DNA of 64,000 nucleotides from DASSUW01 sp963789005 (GTDB lineage: Bacteria; Actinomycetota; Thermoleophilia; Solirubrobacterales; Solirubrobacteraceae). Both the position numbers and the translations under genes were made by a program. The notes below the pieces were generated by a model. It saw only the letters and a program-made list of their open reading frames with translations, was not told where the DNA came from and did no database searches. The stretch spans positions 702,038 to 766,037 of the forward strand of contig CAWBIZ010000015.1 of the NCBI GenBank assembly GCA_963789005.1, given 5' to 3'. Below are positions 31,938-39,807 of the stretch, one piece after another; position 1 is the first letter of the stretch; every line of letters starts with the position of its first letter.

Positions 31938-33107
31938 GTGCCGCTGCGCGTCGTCACTGCCGGGGAGTCCCATGGGCCAGGCCTGACGTGCATCGTCGAG
32001 GGCCTGCCGGCCGGCCTCGAGCTCGACCTCGCGGCGATCGACCGCGACATGGCGCGCCGCCAGCTCGGCCACGGCCGCGGCGGGCGGATGAAGATCGAGC
32101 GCGACAGCGCGGAGATCACGTCCGGCGTCCGCCACGGCCGCACGCTCGGCGGCCCGATCGCCGTCCGCGTCGCCAACCGCGACTACGCGAACTGGGAGGA
32201 GCGGATGAGCCCGTGGCCCGTCGAGGGCGACGTGCCGGAGGTCCATCTCCCGCGCCCGGGCCACGCGGACCTCGCCGGCGTCCAGAAGTTCGGCTTCACG
32301 GACGTGCGCAACGTGCTCGAGCGCGCGAGCGCGCGCGAGACCGCGGCGCGCGTGGCCGGCGGCGCGCTCGCCAAGGGCTTCCTCGCCGCCCTCGGCGCCC
32401 AGGTCCACTCCCACGTCACGCAGATCGGCTCCGTACGCGCGCCGGAGCGCAACGGGCTCGCGGCGGAAGACTTCGCGGAGGTCGACGCCTCGCCGGTCCG
32501 CTGCCTCGACGCCGACGCCTCGAAGGCGATGGTCGAGGAGATCAACGTGCTGCGCAAGCGCAACGAGTCGCTCGGCGGGGTGTTCGAGGTGCGCGCCTTC
32601 GGGCTCGTGCCCGGCCTCGGGTCGCACGTCAGCTGGGAGGAGCGGCTCGACGGCCGGATCGGCCTCGCGATGCTCTCGATCCAGGCGATCAAGGGCTGCG
32701 GGATCGGCGACGGGTTCGACCTCGCGGGGCGCCCCGGCTCGGCCGCCCACGACGAGATCTTCTACTCCGACGAGCGCGGCTACTACCGCGAGACCAACCG
32801 CTCGGGCGGCGTCGAGGGCGGCATGACCACGGGCGAGCCGCTCGTGGTGCGCTGCGCGATGAAGCCGCTGCCGACGCTCACGAAGCCGCTGCGGTCGGTC
32901 GACATCGCCACCCGCGAGCCCGCGCAGGCGCTGCGCGAGCGCACCGACTCCTGCACCGTGCCTGCGGCCGGCGTGGTCGGCGAGGCGATGCTCGCGATCG
33001 TGCTCGCCGACGCGTACCGCTCGAAGTTCGGGGGCGACCACATCGATGACGTCCGCGCCGCCGTGGAGGCCTACGAGCGGCGCATCGGATGGAAGCCCCG
33101 GCACTAG
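31938..33107 (+). CDS. aroC: Chorismate synthase
   Basis: 389 residues; converts EPSP to chorismate with reduced FMN. All three signatures are visible: TAGESHGPGLTCIVEGLPAG (N-terminal, given in part), GVEGGMTTGEPLVVR-type central block, and RTDSCTVPAAGVVGEAM. HGRGGRMKIERD and the FMN-site ARETAARVAGGALAKG are intact. GTG 31938 gives MPLRVVTAGESHG. It overlaps aroKB by 19 bases. First gene of aroC-aroKB-aroQ-pepP. Confidence 0.97.
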   Translation: MPLRVVTAGESHGPGLTCIVEGLPAGLELDLAAIDRDMARRQLGHGRGGRMKIERDSAEITSGVRHGRTLGGPIAVRVANRDYANWEERMSPWPVEGDVPEVHLPRPGHADLAGVQKFGFTDVRNVLERASARETAARVAGGALAKGFLAALGAQVHSHVTQIGSVRAPERNGLAAEDFAEVDASPVRCLDADASKAMVEEINVLRKRNESLGGVFEVRAFGLVPGLGSHVSWEERLDGRIGLAMLSIQAIKGCGIGDGFDLAGRPGSAAHDEIFYSDERGYYRETNRSGGVEGGMTTGEPLVVRCAMKPLPTLTKPLRSVDIATREPAQALRERTDSCTVPAAGVVGEAMLAIVLADAYRSKFGGDHIDDVRAAVEAYERRIGWKPRH

Positions 33108-34612
33108 TCTTCATCGGCTTCATGGGGGCCGGCAAGACGTCGGCGGCACGCGCCGCCGCCGGCCTGGTCGGCGTGCGCGCGGTCGACGCCGACCACGAGA
33201 TCGAGCATCGCCTCGGGACGACGATCGAGGAGCACTTCGCGGCGCACGGCGAGGCCGCGTTCCGGGAGCTCGAGGAGCAGGTCGTGTGCGAGCTGCTCGA
33301 GCGCCCGCCGACGCCGGTGCTGTCGCTGGGAGGCGGCGCGGTGACGTCGGAGCGGGTGCGGGAGCTGCTGCGCCGGCACACCGTGGCCCTGCTCGACGTC
33401 GACATCGAGACCGCCTGGCGCCGCGCGGGCGGGCGGCGGCGGCCGCTCGCGCAGGACCGCGAGCGGTTCGAGGCGCTGCATGCCGAGCGCAGCCCGCTCT
33501 ACGACACGGTCGCCGACGCGGTGCTCACGGACTCCTCGCGCGAGGAGGTGCGGCGCGCGGTGCCGGCGCTGCGGGCGCTCCCGCGTGCCCCGCAGGGCAC
33601 GCGGCTGCTGTGGGCGTCGGCGGCCTCGGGCAGCTATCCCGTGCACGTGGGGGAGGGGCTGGTGGGCAGCGGCTTCTGGCCGGTCCCCGGCCGCCGCTTC
33701 CTCGTCACCGACGACGCGGTCGGCGAGCTGTACGCCGAGCGCCTGGAGTCCGTCGCCGACCTGCGCTTCCCGCCGGGAGAGGAGCACAAGACGCTCGGCA
33801 CCGTCGAGCGCCTGCTGCGCGAGCTCGCCGCCGCGGGCATGGACCACGACGACCACCTGGCCGCGCTCGGGGGCGGCGTGGTGGGCGACGTCGGCGGCCT
33901 CTGCGCGGCGCTCTACCAGCGCGGGGTGCGGGTGGTCCAGGTGCCGACGACGCTCGTCGCGCAGGTCGACTCCGCGTACGGCGGCAAGACCGGCGTCGAC
34001 CTCCCGGAGGGCAAGAACTACGCCGGCGCGTACCACCAGCCCACGGCCGTGCTCGTCGACCCGTCGACGATGGCCACCCTGCCGCAGGCCGAGCTCGCGT
34101 CCGGCTGGGCGGAGGTGATCAAGACCGCGCTGATCGCCGGCGGCCGGCTGTGGGAGCGGGTGCGCTCGGGCGCACCGCTCGACCGCGACCTCGTGCTCGC
34201 CTGCGCGCGTACGAAGCTCGCCGTGGTGGCGAGCGACGAGCGCGACGCCGGCCGCCGCCAGACCCTCAACCTCGGCCACACGGTCGGGCACGCGATCGAG
34301 ACCGTGACCGGCTACCGGCGCTACCGGCACGGCGAGGCGATCGGGCTCGGGCTGCTGGCCGCCCTCCGGCTGTCGGGCCAGGGGCCGCTGCGCGACGAGG
34401 TCGCGGAGCTGCTCGCGGCACGCGGGCTGCCGACGACGCTCGACGGGGCCGTCGACCCCGCCGCCGTCGTGGCCGCCACCGCGCGCGACAAGAAGCGCCG
34501 GCACGGTCGCGTGGGGTTCGTGCTCGTCGAGGCGCCGGGCGACGTCCGGCCCGGGCGCCCGGTGCCGGACGGCGAGCTGCGCGCCGCCGTGGCAGAGTTG
34601 CAGGGGCCATGA
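33089..34612 (+). CDS. aroKB: Bifunctional shikimate kinase/3-dehydroquinate synthase
   Basis: 507 residues, a natural AroK-AroB fusion. Residues 1-165 are shikimate kinase: P-loop GFMGAGKTSAARAAA, shikimate-binding VDADHEIEHRLGTTI, LSLGGGAVT and lid GGRRRPLAQD. From about 170 the DHQ synthase follows: HLAALGGGVVGDVGGLCAA, VPTTLVAQVDSAYGGKTGVDL, ELASGWAEVIKTALI, LNLGHTVGHAIE and HGEAIGLG, giving the Zn ligands Glu, His, His. Steps 2 and 5 of the shikimate pathway are thus on one chain. The frame is uninterrupted, so this is a true fusion. Confidence 0.96.
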   Translation: MEAPALVFIGFMGAGKTSAARAAAGLVGVRAVDADHEIEHRLGTTIEEHFAAHGEAAFRELEEQVVCELLERPPTPVLSLGGGAVTSERVRELLRRHTVALLDVDIETAWRRAGGRRRPLAQDRERFEALHAERSPLYDTVADAVLTDSSREEVRRAVPALRALPRAPQGTRLLWASAASGSYPVHVGEGLVGSGFWPVPGRRFLVTDDAVGELYAERLESVADLRFPPGEEHKTLGTVERLLRELAAAGMDHDDHLAALGGGVVGDVGGLCAALYQRGVRVVQVPTTLVAQVDSAYGGKTGVDLPEGKNYAGAYHQPTAVLVDPSTMATLPQAELASGWAEVIKTALIAGGRLWERVRSGAPLDRDLVLACARTKLAVVASDERDAGRRQTLNLGHTVGHAIETVTGYRRYRHGEAIGLGLLAALRLSGQGPLRDEVAELLAARGLPTTLDGAVDPAAVVAATARDKKRRHGRVGFVLVEAPGDVRPGRPVPDGELRAAVAELQGP

Positions 34613-35043
34613 GAAACCGGGTTGCCGTGCTCCACGGCGTCAACCTCGACGCGCTCAACCGCCGGCCCGCCGAGCACTACGGCGGCCTCACCTTCGACCG
34701 CCTCGAGCGGCGCATCGACGCGTTCGCCCACGAGCTGGGCCTCGACGCGCGCTTCTTCCAGACCAACCACGAGGGCGAGTACGTGGAGGAGATCCACAAG
34801 GCGAGCGACTACGCCGACGGGATGCTGCTCAACCCCGGGGCGTGGACGCACTACGCGTGGTCGCTGCGGGACGCGGTCGAGCTCTCCAGCCTGCCCGCCT
34901 ACGAGGTGCACCTCTCCGACGTCGACAGCCGCGAGCCGTTCCGCCGCGTGTCGGTGCTCGAGGACGTGCGCGCCGGGCGCGTGAGCGGTCGCGGCGTCGA
35001 CGGCTACCGGGACGCCCTGGCGGCGTTGAAGGACCTGCTGTGA
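34609..35043 (+). CDS. aroQ: Type II 3-dehydroquinate dehydratase
   Basis: 144 residues; dehydrates 3-dehydroquinate. Active-site residues are present: VNLDALNRRPAEHYGG (flexible-loop Arg and catalytic Tyr), LLNPGAWTHYAWSLRDAV (Asn, His), EVHLSDVDSREPFRRVS (catalytic His, substrate Arg). The normal NGPNL start is HGVNL here and the THTS motif is THYA, so it is a divergent but apparently intact member. ATG overlaps the aroKB stop (ATGA), and pepP overlaps the aroQ stop. Confidence 0.92.
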   Translation: MRNRVAVLHGVNLDALNRRPAEHYGGLTFDRLERRIDAFAHELGLDARFFQTNHEGEYVEEIHKASDYADGMLLNPGAWTHYAWSLRDAVELSSLPAYEVHLSDVDSREPFRRVSVLEDVRAGRVSGRGVDGYRDALAALKDLL

Positions 35044-36098
35044 GCCGTGCCGATCGCCTGGCGGCGGCGCTCGACGTCGACGCGCTGCTGGTCACCAACC
35101 TCGTCAACGTCCGCTACCTCACGGGCTTCACGGGGTCGAACGCGATGGCCGTCGTGGGGCGCGACGTGCGCCGCTTCATCACCGACTTCCGCTACGTCGA
35201 GCAGGCCGCCGCCCAGGTCGAGGGCTTCGATCGCGAGCTGGCGCCGGCCGACTTCGTGACGGCGCTCGCCGGCGGCTGGCCCGAGGGGGAGCTGCGGCTG
35301 GGGTTCGAGGACGACCACGTCTCCGTGCGCCGGCACGCGCGCCTGCGCGAGGTGATCCCCGACCGGATCGAGCTGGTTGCGGCCGGCGGGGTCGTCGAGC
35401 GCCTGCGGGCGGTCAAGGAGCCGGAGGAGGTCGAGCGGATCGCGGCCGCCGCGGCCCTGGTGGACGCGGTCTACGCGACGGTTCGCGAGCAGGGCCTCGT
35501 GGGGCGCACCGAGCGCGAGGTCGCGCTCGCGCTCGAGGACGAGATGCGCCGGCTGGGCGCCGAGGAGCCGAGCTTCCCGTCGATCGTGGCGTCGTCCGAG
35601 CGCGGGGCGCTCCCGCACGCCCGGCCGGCCGATGTGCCGATCGAGCGCGGCACCCTGGTCACGCTCGACGTCGGCGCCCGCCTCGACGGCTACTGCTCGG
35701 ACTGCACCCGCACCTGGGCGACCGGCGAGCTGCCGGACGACCTCGCCGAGGCCTACGCGCTCGTGCTGCGCGCCCAGCAGGCGGGCCTCGACGCGGTCCG
35801 GCCGGGCCCCGAGGGCCGCGAGGTCGACGCCGTGGCGCGCGAGCTCATCGCCGCCGCCGGGCACGGCGAGCACTTCGGGCACGGCCTCGGCCACGGGGTC
35901 GGGCTCGAGGTCCACGAGGCCCCCCGGCTGTCCCGGACCGGCGAGCAGCCGCTGGCGGCGGGCAACGTCGTCACCGTCGAGCCGGGCGTCTACCTGCCGG
36001 GGCGCGGAGGCGTCCGGATCGAGGATCTCCTGGTCGTCACCGAGGACGGCTGCCGCGTGCTCTCGCAGAGCACCAAGGACCTCGTGACGGTCGACTAG
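35040..36098 (+). CDS. pepP: Xaa-Pro aminopeptidase (M24 family)
   Basis: 352 residues; removes N-terminal residues ahead of proline. N-terminal creatinase domain (LVTNLVNVRYLTGFTGSNA), then the pita-bread fold with the five metal ligands: LDVGARLDGYCSDCTRT (two Asp), GHGLGHGVGLEVHE (His), VTVEPGVYL (Glu) and GVRIEDLLVVT (Glu). Position before or near efp and after aroQ is common in Gram-positive bacteria. GTG start overlaps the aroQ stop. Confidence 0.94.
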   Translation: MSRADRLAAALDVDALLVTNLVNVRYLTGFTGSNAMAVVGRDVRRFITDFRYVEQAAAQVEGFDRELAPADFVTALAGGWPEGELRLGFEDDHVSVRRHARLREVIPDRIELVAAGGVVERLRAVKEPEEVERIAAAAALVDAVYATVREQGLVGRTEREVALALEDEMRRLGAEEPSFPSIVASSERGALPHARPADVPIERGTLVTLDVGARLDGYCSDCTRTWATGELPDDLAEAYALVLRAQQAGLDAVRPGPEGREVDAVARELIAAAGHGEHFGHGLGHGVGLEVHEAPRLSRTGEQPLAAGNVVTVEPGVYLPGRGGVRIEDLLVVTEDGCRVLSQSTKDLVTVD

Positions 36099-36110
36099 GG
36101 TCCAGACCCC
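36098..36110. repeat. Palindrome GGGTC-CA-GACCC before promoter at 36112
   Basis: A 5-bp inverted repeat with centre CA, directly after the pepP stop and one base before the -35 box of the next gene. Same form and position as the palindrome at 13098-13110 (pilT). Confidence 0.5.
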
Positions 36111-36111
36111 G

Positions 36112-36140
36112 CTCAAGACACCGGCGCGGCGGGCCGATAT
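36112..36140 (+). promoter_or_regulatory. Sigma-28-like promoter of secreted Ca-binding-repeat protein (CTCAAG-N15-GCCGATAT)
   Basis: CTCAAG (36112-36117) and GCCGATAT (36133-36140) with a 15-base spacer, ending 8 bases before the ATG at 36149. Confidence 0.7.
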
Positions 36141-36148
36141 CGGGTTCG

Positions 36149-37684
36149 ATGGAACTCCGAGCCCGCACCCGCCCATTGCGCCGCGCCGCCCTCGTGGCCG
36201 CCGCGCTCCTGGTGCCCGCCGTCGCGGGCACTTCCACCGCCCAGGCCGCCAAGGCCCCCGTCGTCAAGCGCATCACGCCGAAGCACGTCTTCGTCGGCGA
36301 GACCATGACGGTCCACGGCCGCTACTTCCGCCGTGGCCTGAACAAGAACACCGTCGCATTCAAGCGCGCGGGCGCGAAGGCCGTGTTCGTGAAGGCCGAG
36401 AAGGGCACCGCGAAGCTGCTGAAGGTCAAGCTCCCCAAGCGACTCGAGAGCGTGCTGCTGATCCGCAACGGCACCCCCATCCCCACGAACCTGCAGATCC
36501 GCGTGCTCTCCACCAAGTTCGGCAAGCGCTACACGAGCAAGCGCCTTTCCCCGGTCGTCGGCGCCGAGAAGCCGCCCGCCCCGCCGAAGCCGCCGGTGGC
36601 GGACCCGGATGCGGACTGCGACGGCGACGGGACCAAGAACGGCGTCGACACCGACGACGACAACGACCTGCTCTCGGACGCGCAGGAGAAGAGCCTCAAG
36701 CTCGACGGCTGCCACGTCGACTCCGACCGCGACGGCGTCGAGGACGGCTACGAGTACCGCTCGGCGCTCGACCTCAACGACGACGAGCACGACAGCGGCG
36801 GCCAGTCGACGCCCTACCCCGAGAAGCGGCCGTACCCGAACGGGCTCGACAAGACCGACGCGAGCACGGACCACGACGGCGACTCGCTGAGCCTCAAGGA
36901 CGAGTACGACCTCTGGAAGTACACGATCCGCAAGGGCGCCGCGCGCACGCTGTCCGGCCTGGTGTACTCCGCGGGCGAGCAGTACTCGGTCAAGAACGCC
37001 AGCGGTCATCCGAGCCTGGCGGCCGCCGGCTACGACAAGCAGGCCGAGTTCCTGGCCTGGGCGTCGGGCGCCGCCTACCAGCCCGTCGGGCTCGCCAACC
37101 CGGGCAACACGATCGCCGACGGCCCGGACAGCGGCGACGACTGGTGGGTCCGCAGCCCGTTCGACATCCGCGACTTCGACCGTGACGGCAACGCGGCCGA
37201 GACGGCGACGTACTACGACCACATCGTCAACGGCTTCCTCGACGACGGAGAGCGCGACGAGGACGCCGACGGCCTCCCGAACCAGTGGGAGAGCACCGGC
37301 TGCATGGTCCCCGAGTACTGGCCGGCCGTGTACGACAAGGAGACGAAGTACTACGTCAACTACACCGGCGTGCGCCTCGACGACGAGGACACGGACGGAG
37401 ACGGCGTGCGCGACGGGGCGGACGACCAGGATCACGACGACGTCCCCAACGTCATGGAGTGCAGTCGCTACCGCGCCCACGGCGCCGTGGCAGGCCTCGA
37501 CGCGCCGGACCTCGACCTGACCGCCGTGCCGAGCCGCCCCTGGCGCGGCTTCGTCAACCCCTTCAACCCGTGCCTCCCGCACCCTGAGGCGCGGACCTGC
37601 CGGCGCTACCTGTCGACCGGCGCCACGATCGGCAAGTGGGCCCCGTTCAACCCGGACGAGGACTACTACCTCATCCGGAACTAG
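36149..37684 (+). CDS. Secreted protein with IPT/TIG-like domain and thrombospondin type 3-like Ca-binding repeats
   Basis: 511 residues. Signal peptide: basic MELRARTRPLRR, hydrophobic core AALVAAALLVPAVAG, cleavage near TAQA (about residue 33). Residues 38-125 resemble an IPT/TIG domain (VVKRITPKHVFVGETMTVHGRYF). From about 150 Asp-rich repeats follow: DADCDGDGTKNGVDTDDDND, DSDRDGVEDG, DHDGDSLSLKDEYD, DFDRDGNAAE, DEDADGLPNQWE and DTDGDGVRDGADDQDHDD, typical of thrombospondin type 3 or EF-like Ca sites. No membrane anchor or sortase motif. Its pilus-type promoter suggests a surface or matrix role alongside the pilus. Confidence 0.85.
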   Translation: MELRARTRPLRRAALVAAALLVPAVAGTSTAQAAKAPVVKRITPKHVFVGETMTVHGRYFRRGLNKNTVAFKRAGAKAVFVKAEKGTAKLLKVKLPKRLESVLLIRNGTPIPTNLQIRVLSTKFGKRYTSKRLSPVVGAEKPPAPPKPPVADPDADCDGDGTKNGVDTDDDNDLLSDAQEKSLKLDGCHVDSDRDGVEDGYEYRSALDLNDDEHDSGGQSTPYPEKRPYPNGLDKTDASTDHDGDSLSLKDEYDLWKYTIRKGAARTLSGLVYSAGEQYSVKNASGHPSLAAAGYDKQAEFLAWASGAAYQPVGLANPGNTIADGPDSGDDWWVRSPFDIRDFDRDGNAAETATYYDHIVNGFLDDGERDEDADGLPNQWESTGCMVPEYWPAVYDKETKYYVNYTGVRLDDEDTDGDGVRDGADDQDHDDVPNVMECSRYRAHGAVAGLDAPDLDLTAVPSRPWRGFVNPFNPCLPHPEARTCRRYLSTGATIGKWAPFNPDEDYYLIRN

Positions 37685-37711
37685 GCGCTCCGCAGCACTT
37701 CTCCAGACCGG

Positions 37712-37745
37712 CCGAGGCCCGCCACACGGCGGGCCTCGGTCGTTT
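37712..37745 (+). terminator. Rho-independent terminator
   Basis: A perfect 12-bp stem CCGAGGCCCGCC (37712-37723) and GGCGGGCCTCGG (37728-37739), loop ACAC, followed by TCGTTT. It lies 27 bases after the stop of the Ca-binding-repeat gene. Confidence 0.85.
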
Positions 37746-37788
37746 CGTGAGAGAGTCCGCGACGACATCCGCGACCTGGAGGGGAGAG

Positions 37789-38004
37789 ATGGCCGACAGC
37801 GTCTACCGCGTCACCGAGGTGATCGGGGTCAGTAGCGAGTCGTGGGAGGCCGCCGCGCGCAACGCGGTCGAGACCGCGGCGAAGACGGTGCGCGACCTGC
37901 GCGTCGCCGAGGTGGTCCGCGAGGACGTGACGATCGAGAACGGGGCCGTGAGCGGCTTCCGCGTGCGGCTGGCGATCTCGTTCAAGTACGACTCGGGCGA
38001 CTGA
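37789..38004 (+). CDS. Dodecin-family flavin-binding protein
   Basis: 71 residues. Dodecins are dodecameric flavin-storage proteins. The chain shows the family pattern VYRVTEVIGVSSESWEAAARNAVETAAKT, then VREDVTIENGAVSGFRVRLAISFKYD. The Trp in SSESWEAA corresponds to the flavin-stacking Trp. SD GGAGGGGAG 8 bases before the ATG. Terminators and gaps on both sides indicate a monocistronic unit. Confidence 0.92.
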   Translation: MADSVYRVTEVIGVSSESWEAAARNAVETAAKTVRDLRVAEVVREDVTIENGAVSGFRVRLAISFKYDSGD

Positions 38005-38038
38005 CCCATCCCAGGTGCGGGATCGGCGCCGGCGCGTC

Positions 38039-38098
38039 GATCCCGTCCGATCGCGGCCGGCCGCGCTGCGCGGCCTTCGCGCGTGTGATCCCGTCCGA
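38039..38098. repeat. 12-bp direct repeat GATCCCGTCCGA, 48 bp apart
   Basis: Copies at 38039-38050 and 38087-38098 in the 139-base gap before the DUF1707 gene, with a GC-rich hairpin between them (38056-38075). This could be a regulator site or coincidence. Confidence 0.3.
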
Positions 38099-38129
38099 AT
38101 TTCGGGGGTTCGGCGCGCTCGGGAGGCAC

Positions 38130-38135
38130 TACGCT
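38130..38135 (+). promoter_or_regulatory. -10 box (TACGCT), leaderless DUF1707 gene
   Basis: TACGCT ends 8 bases before the GTG at 38144. Confidence 0.4.
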
Positions 38136-38143
38136 GTGAAGCG

Positions 38144-38611
38144 GTGCCGCCCGAGCCTTCCAAGCCCGCGCTGCGAGCCTCCGACGCCGATCGCGAGGAG
38201 ACCGTCGAGCGGCTGCGCGTGGCCGCCATGGAGGGCCGGCTCGACGCCGACGAGCTCGACGATCGCCTGACCGCCGCGTACGGCTCGCGCTGGTGCCACG
38301 AGCTGGATCTGCTGACCGCCGACGTCACCCCGCCGGCGCCCCCGGCACCCGCGATCCAGCCGGTGTTCGTCCGCCCCGTCAAGCGCACCAACCCGCTCGC
38401 CGTCGGCTCCCTGACCGTGGCGGTGCTCTTCTTCTGGCTCTGGGGCGTCGCAGCGGTAGCGGCGGTCGTGATGGGCCACGTCGCGCTCAACCAGATCAGC
38501 CGCTCCGGCGGCCGCCAGACGGGCCGCGGCCTCGCGATCGCCGGCACGACGATGGGCTACCTCCAACTGCTCGCGGTCGCGATCTTCGTCTTCGGCTTCT
38601 GGGCCTTCTGA
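38144..38611 (+). CDS. DUF1707 and DUF4190 membrane protein
   Basis: 155 residues. The N-terminal DUF1707 module reads LRASDADREETVERLRVAAMEGRLDADELDDRLTAAYG (in parts), a short actinobacterial domain. After a Pro-rich linker come two hydrophobic segments of DUF4190 type (NPLAVGSLTVAVLFFWLWG, then GRGLAIAGTTMGYLQLLAVAIFVFGF). Function unknown. GTG start supported by the DUF1707 N-terminus and -10 spacing. Confidence 0.82.
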   Translation: MPPEPSKPALRASDADREETVERLRVAAMEGRLDADELDDRLTAAYGSRWCHELDLLTADVTPPAPPAPAIQPVFVRPVKRTNPLAVGSLTVAVLFFWLWGVAAVAAVVMGHVALNQISRSGGRQTGRGLAIAGTTMGYLQLLAVAIFVFGFWAF

Positions 38612-38620
38612 GCGTCGCCC

Positions 38621-38626
38621 TACACT
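38621..38626 (+). promoter_or_regulatory. -10 box (TACACT) before efp
   Basis: TACACT ends 10 bases before the efp ATG at 38637; leaderless or nearly so. Confidence 0.45.
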
Positions 38627-38636
38627 CGGGCCGCGC

Positions 38637-39197
<561 letters not shown>

Positions 39198-39203
39198 ACG
39201 GGC

Positions 39204-39209
39204 TACCCT
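39204..39209 (+). promoter_or_regulatory. -10 box (TACCCT) before nusB
   Basis: TACCCT ends 9 bases before the nusB ATG at 39219. Confidence 0.4.
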
Positions 39210-39218
39210 CAGCCGGCC

Positions 39219-39620
39219 ATGCGCCGGTCCGAGCAACGCCGCGCGGCGGTCTTCGCGCTCTACCAGCACGACCTCACCGGCCGCCCCCTCGACGACGTCT
39301 TCGAACGCGACGCCGCCAGCTTCACGCGCGCGCTCGCGCACGCGACGGCCGACAATGCCGAGGAGCTGGACGAGCACATCGCGCGCAACGCGCGGGGGTG
39401 GACGATCGACCGGATCGCGCCGCTCGAGCACGCCATCCTGCGGGTCGCGCTGCTGGAGATGCTCCATCCCGACCTGATCGAGGCCGAGCACCCGATCCCC
39501 GCCGAGGGAGCGATCGACGAGGCCATCGAGATCACCAAGGCCTTCTGCGGCGCCGACGCGCCCGGCTTCGTGAACGGCATCCTCGGCGCGGTGCTGCGGG
39601 AGGTCCGGCATGCCGCTTGA
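39219..39620 (+). CDS. nusB: Transcription antitermination protein NusB
   Basis: 133 residues, all helical. NusB with S10 (NusE) binds boxA RNA in rRNA antitermination. Family cues: RRSEQRRAAVFALYQHDLTG at the N-terminus, WTIDRIAPLEHAILRVALLEML and EAIEITKAFCGADAPGFVNGILGAV at the C-terminus. xseB overlaps its last 11 bases, giving the chain nusB-xseB-ispA-dxs. Confidence 0.95.
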   Translation: MRRSEQRRAAVFALYQHDLTGRPLDDVFERDAASFTRALAHATADNAEELDEHIARNARGWTIDRIAPLEHAILRVALLEMLHPDLIEAEHPIPAEGAIDEAIEITKAFCGADAPGFVNGILGAVLREVRHAA

Positions 39621-39807
39621 GCGGCTCGTCGAGCGCCTCGAGCGGATCGCCGCCGAGCTGCGCGCGGGCGACCTCGAGCCCGAGCGGGCCGCCGCGCTGG
39701 TCGACGAGTGCGCGCGCCTGGCCGCCGAGGCCGGGGCAGAGCTCGACCGCGAGGTCCGCGCCGCCGAGACCGGCCCGGCAGGACAGCTCGCGCTCGAGCA
39801 GCAGTGA
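39610..39807 (+). CDS. xseB: Exodeoxyribonuclease VII small subunit
   Basis: 65 residues, helical hairpin: LERLVERLERIAAELRAGDLEPERAAALVDE (in parts), matching XseB. The large subunit xseA, often adjacent, is not in this window. Overlaps nusB and is overlapped by ispA (GTGA). Confidence 0.85.
   Translation: MPLERLVERLERIAAELRAGDLEPERAAALVDECARLAAEAGAELDREVRAAETGPAGQLALEQQ

Noticed and set aside
35049..35056. GCCGATCG at the pepP start as a pilus-type promoter
   Set aside because: The nearest CTNAAG-like box gives a 17-base spacer, it lies inside aroQ/pepP coding sequence, and the start codon is upstream of it.
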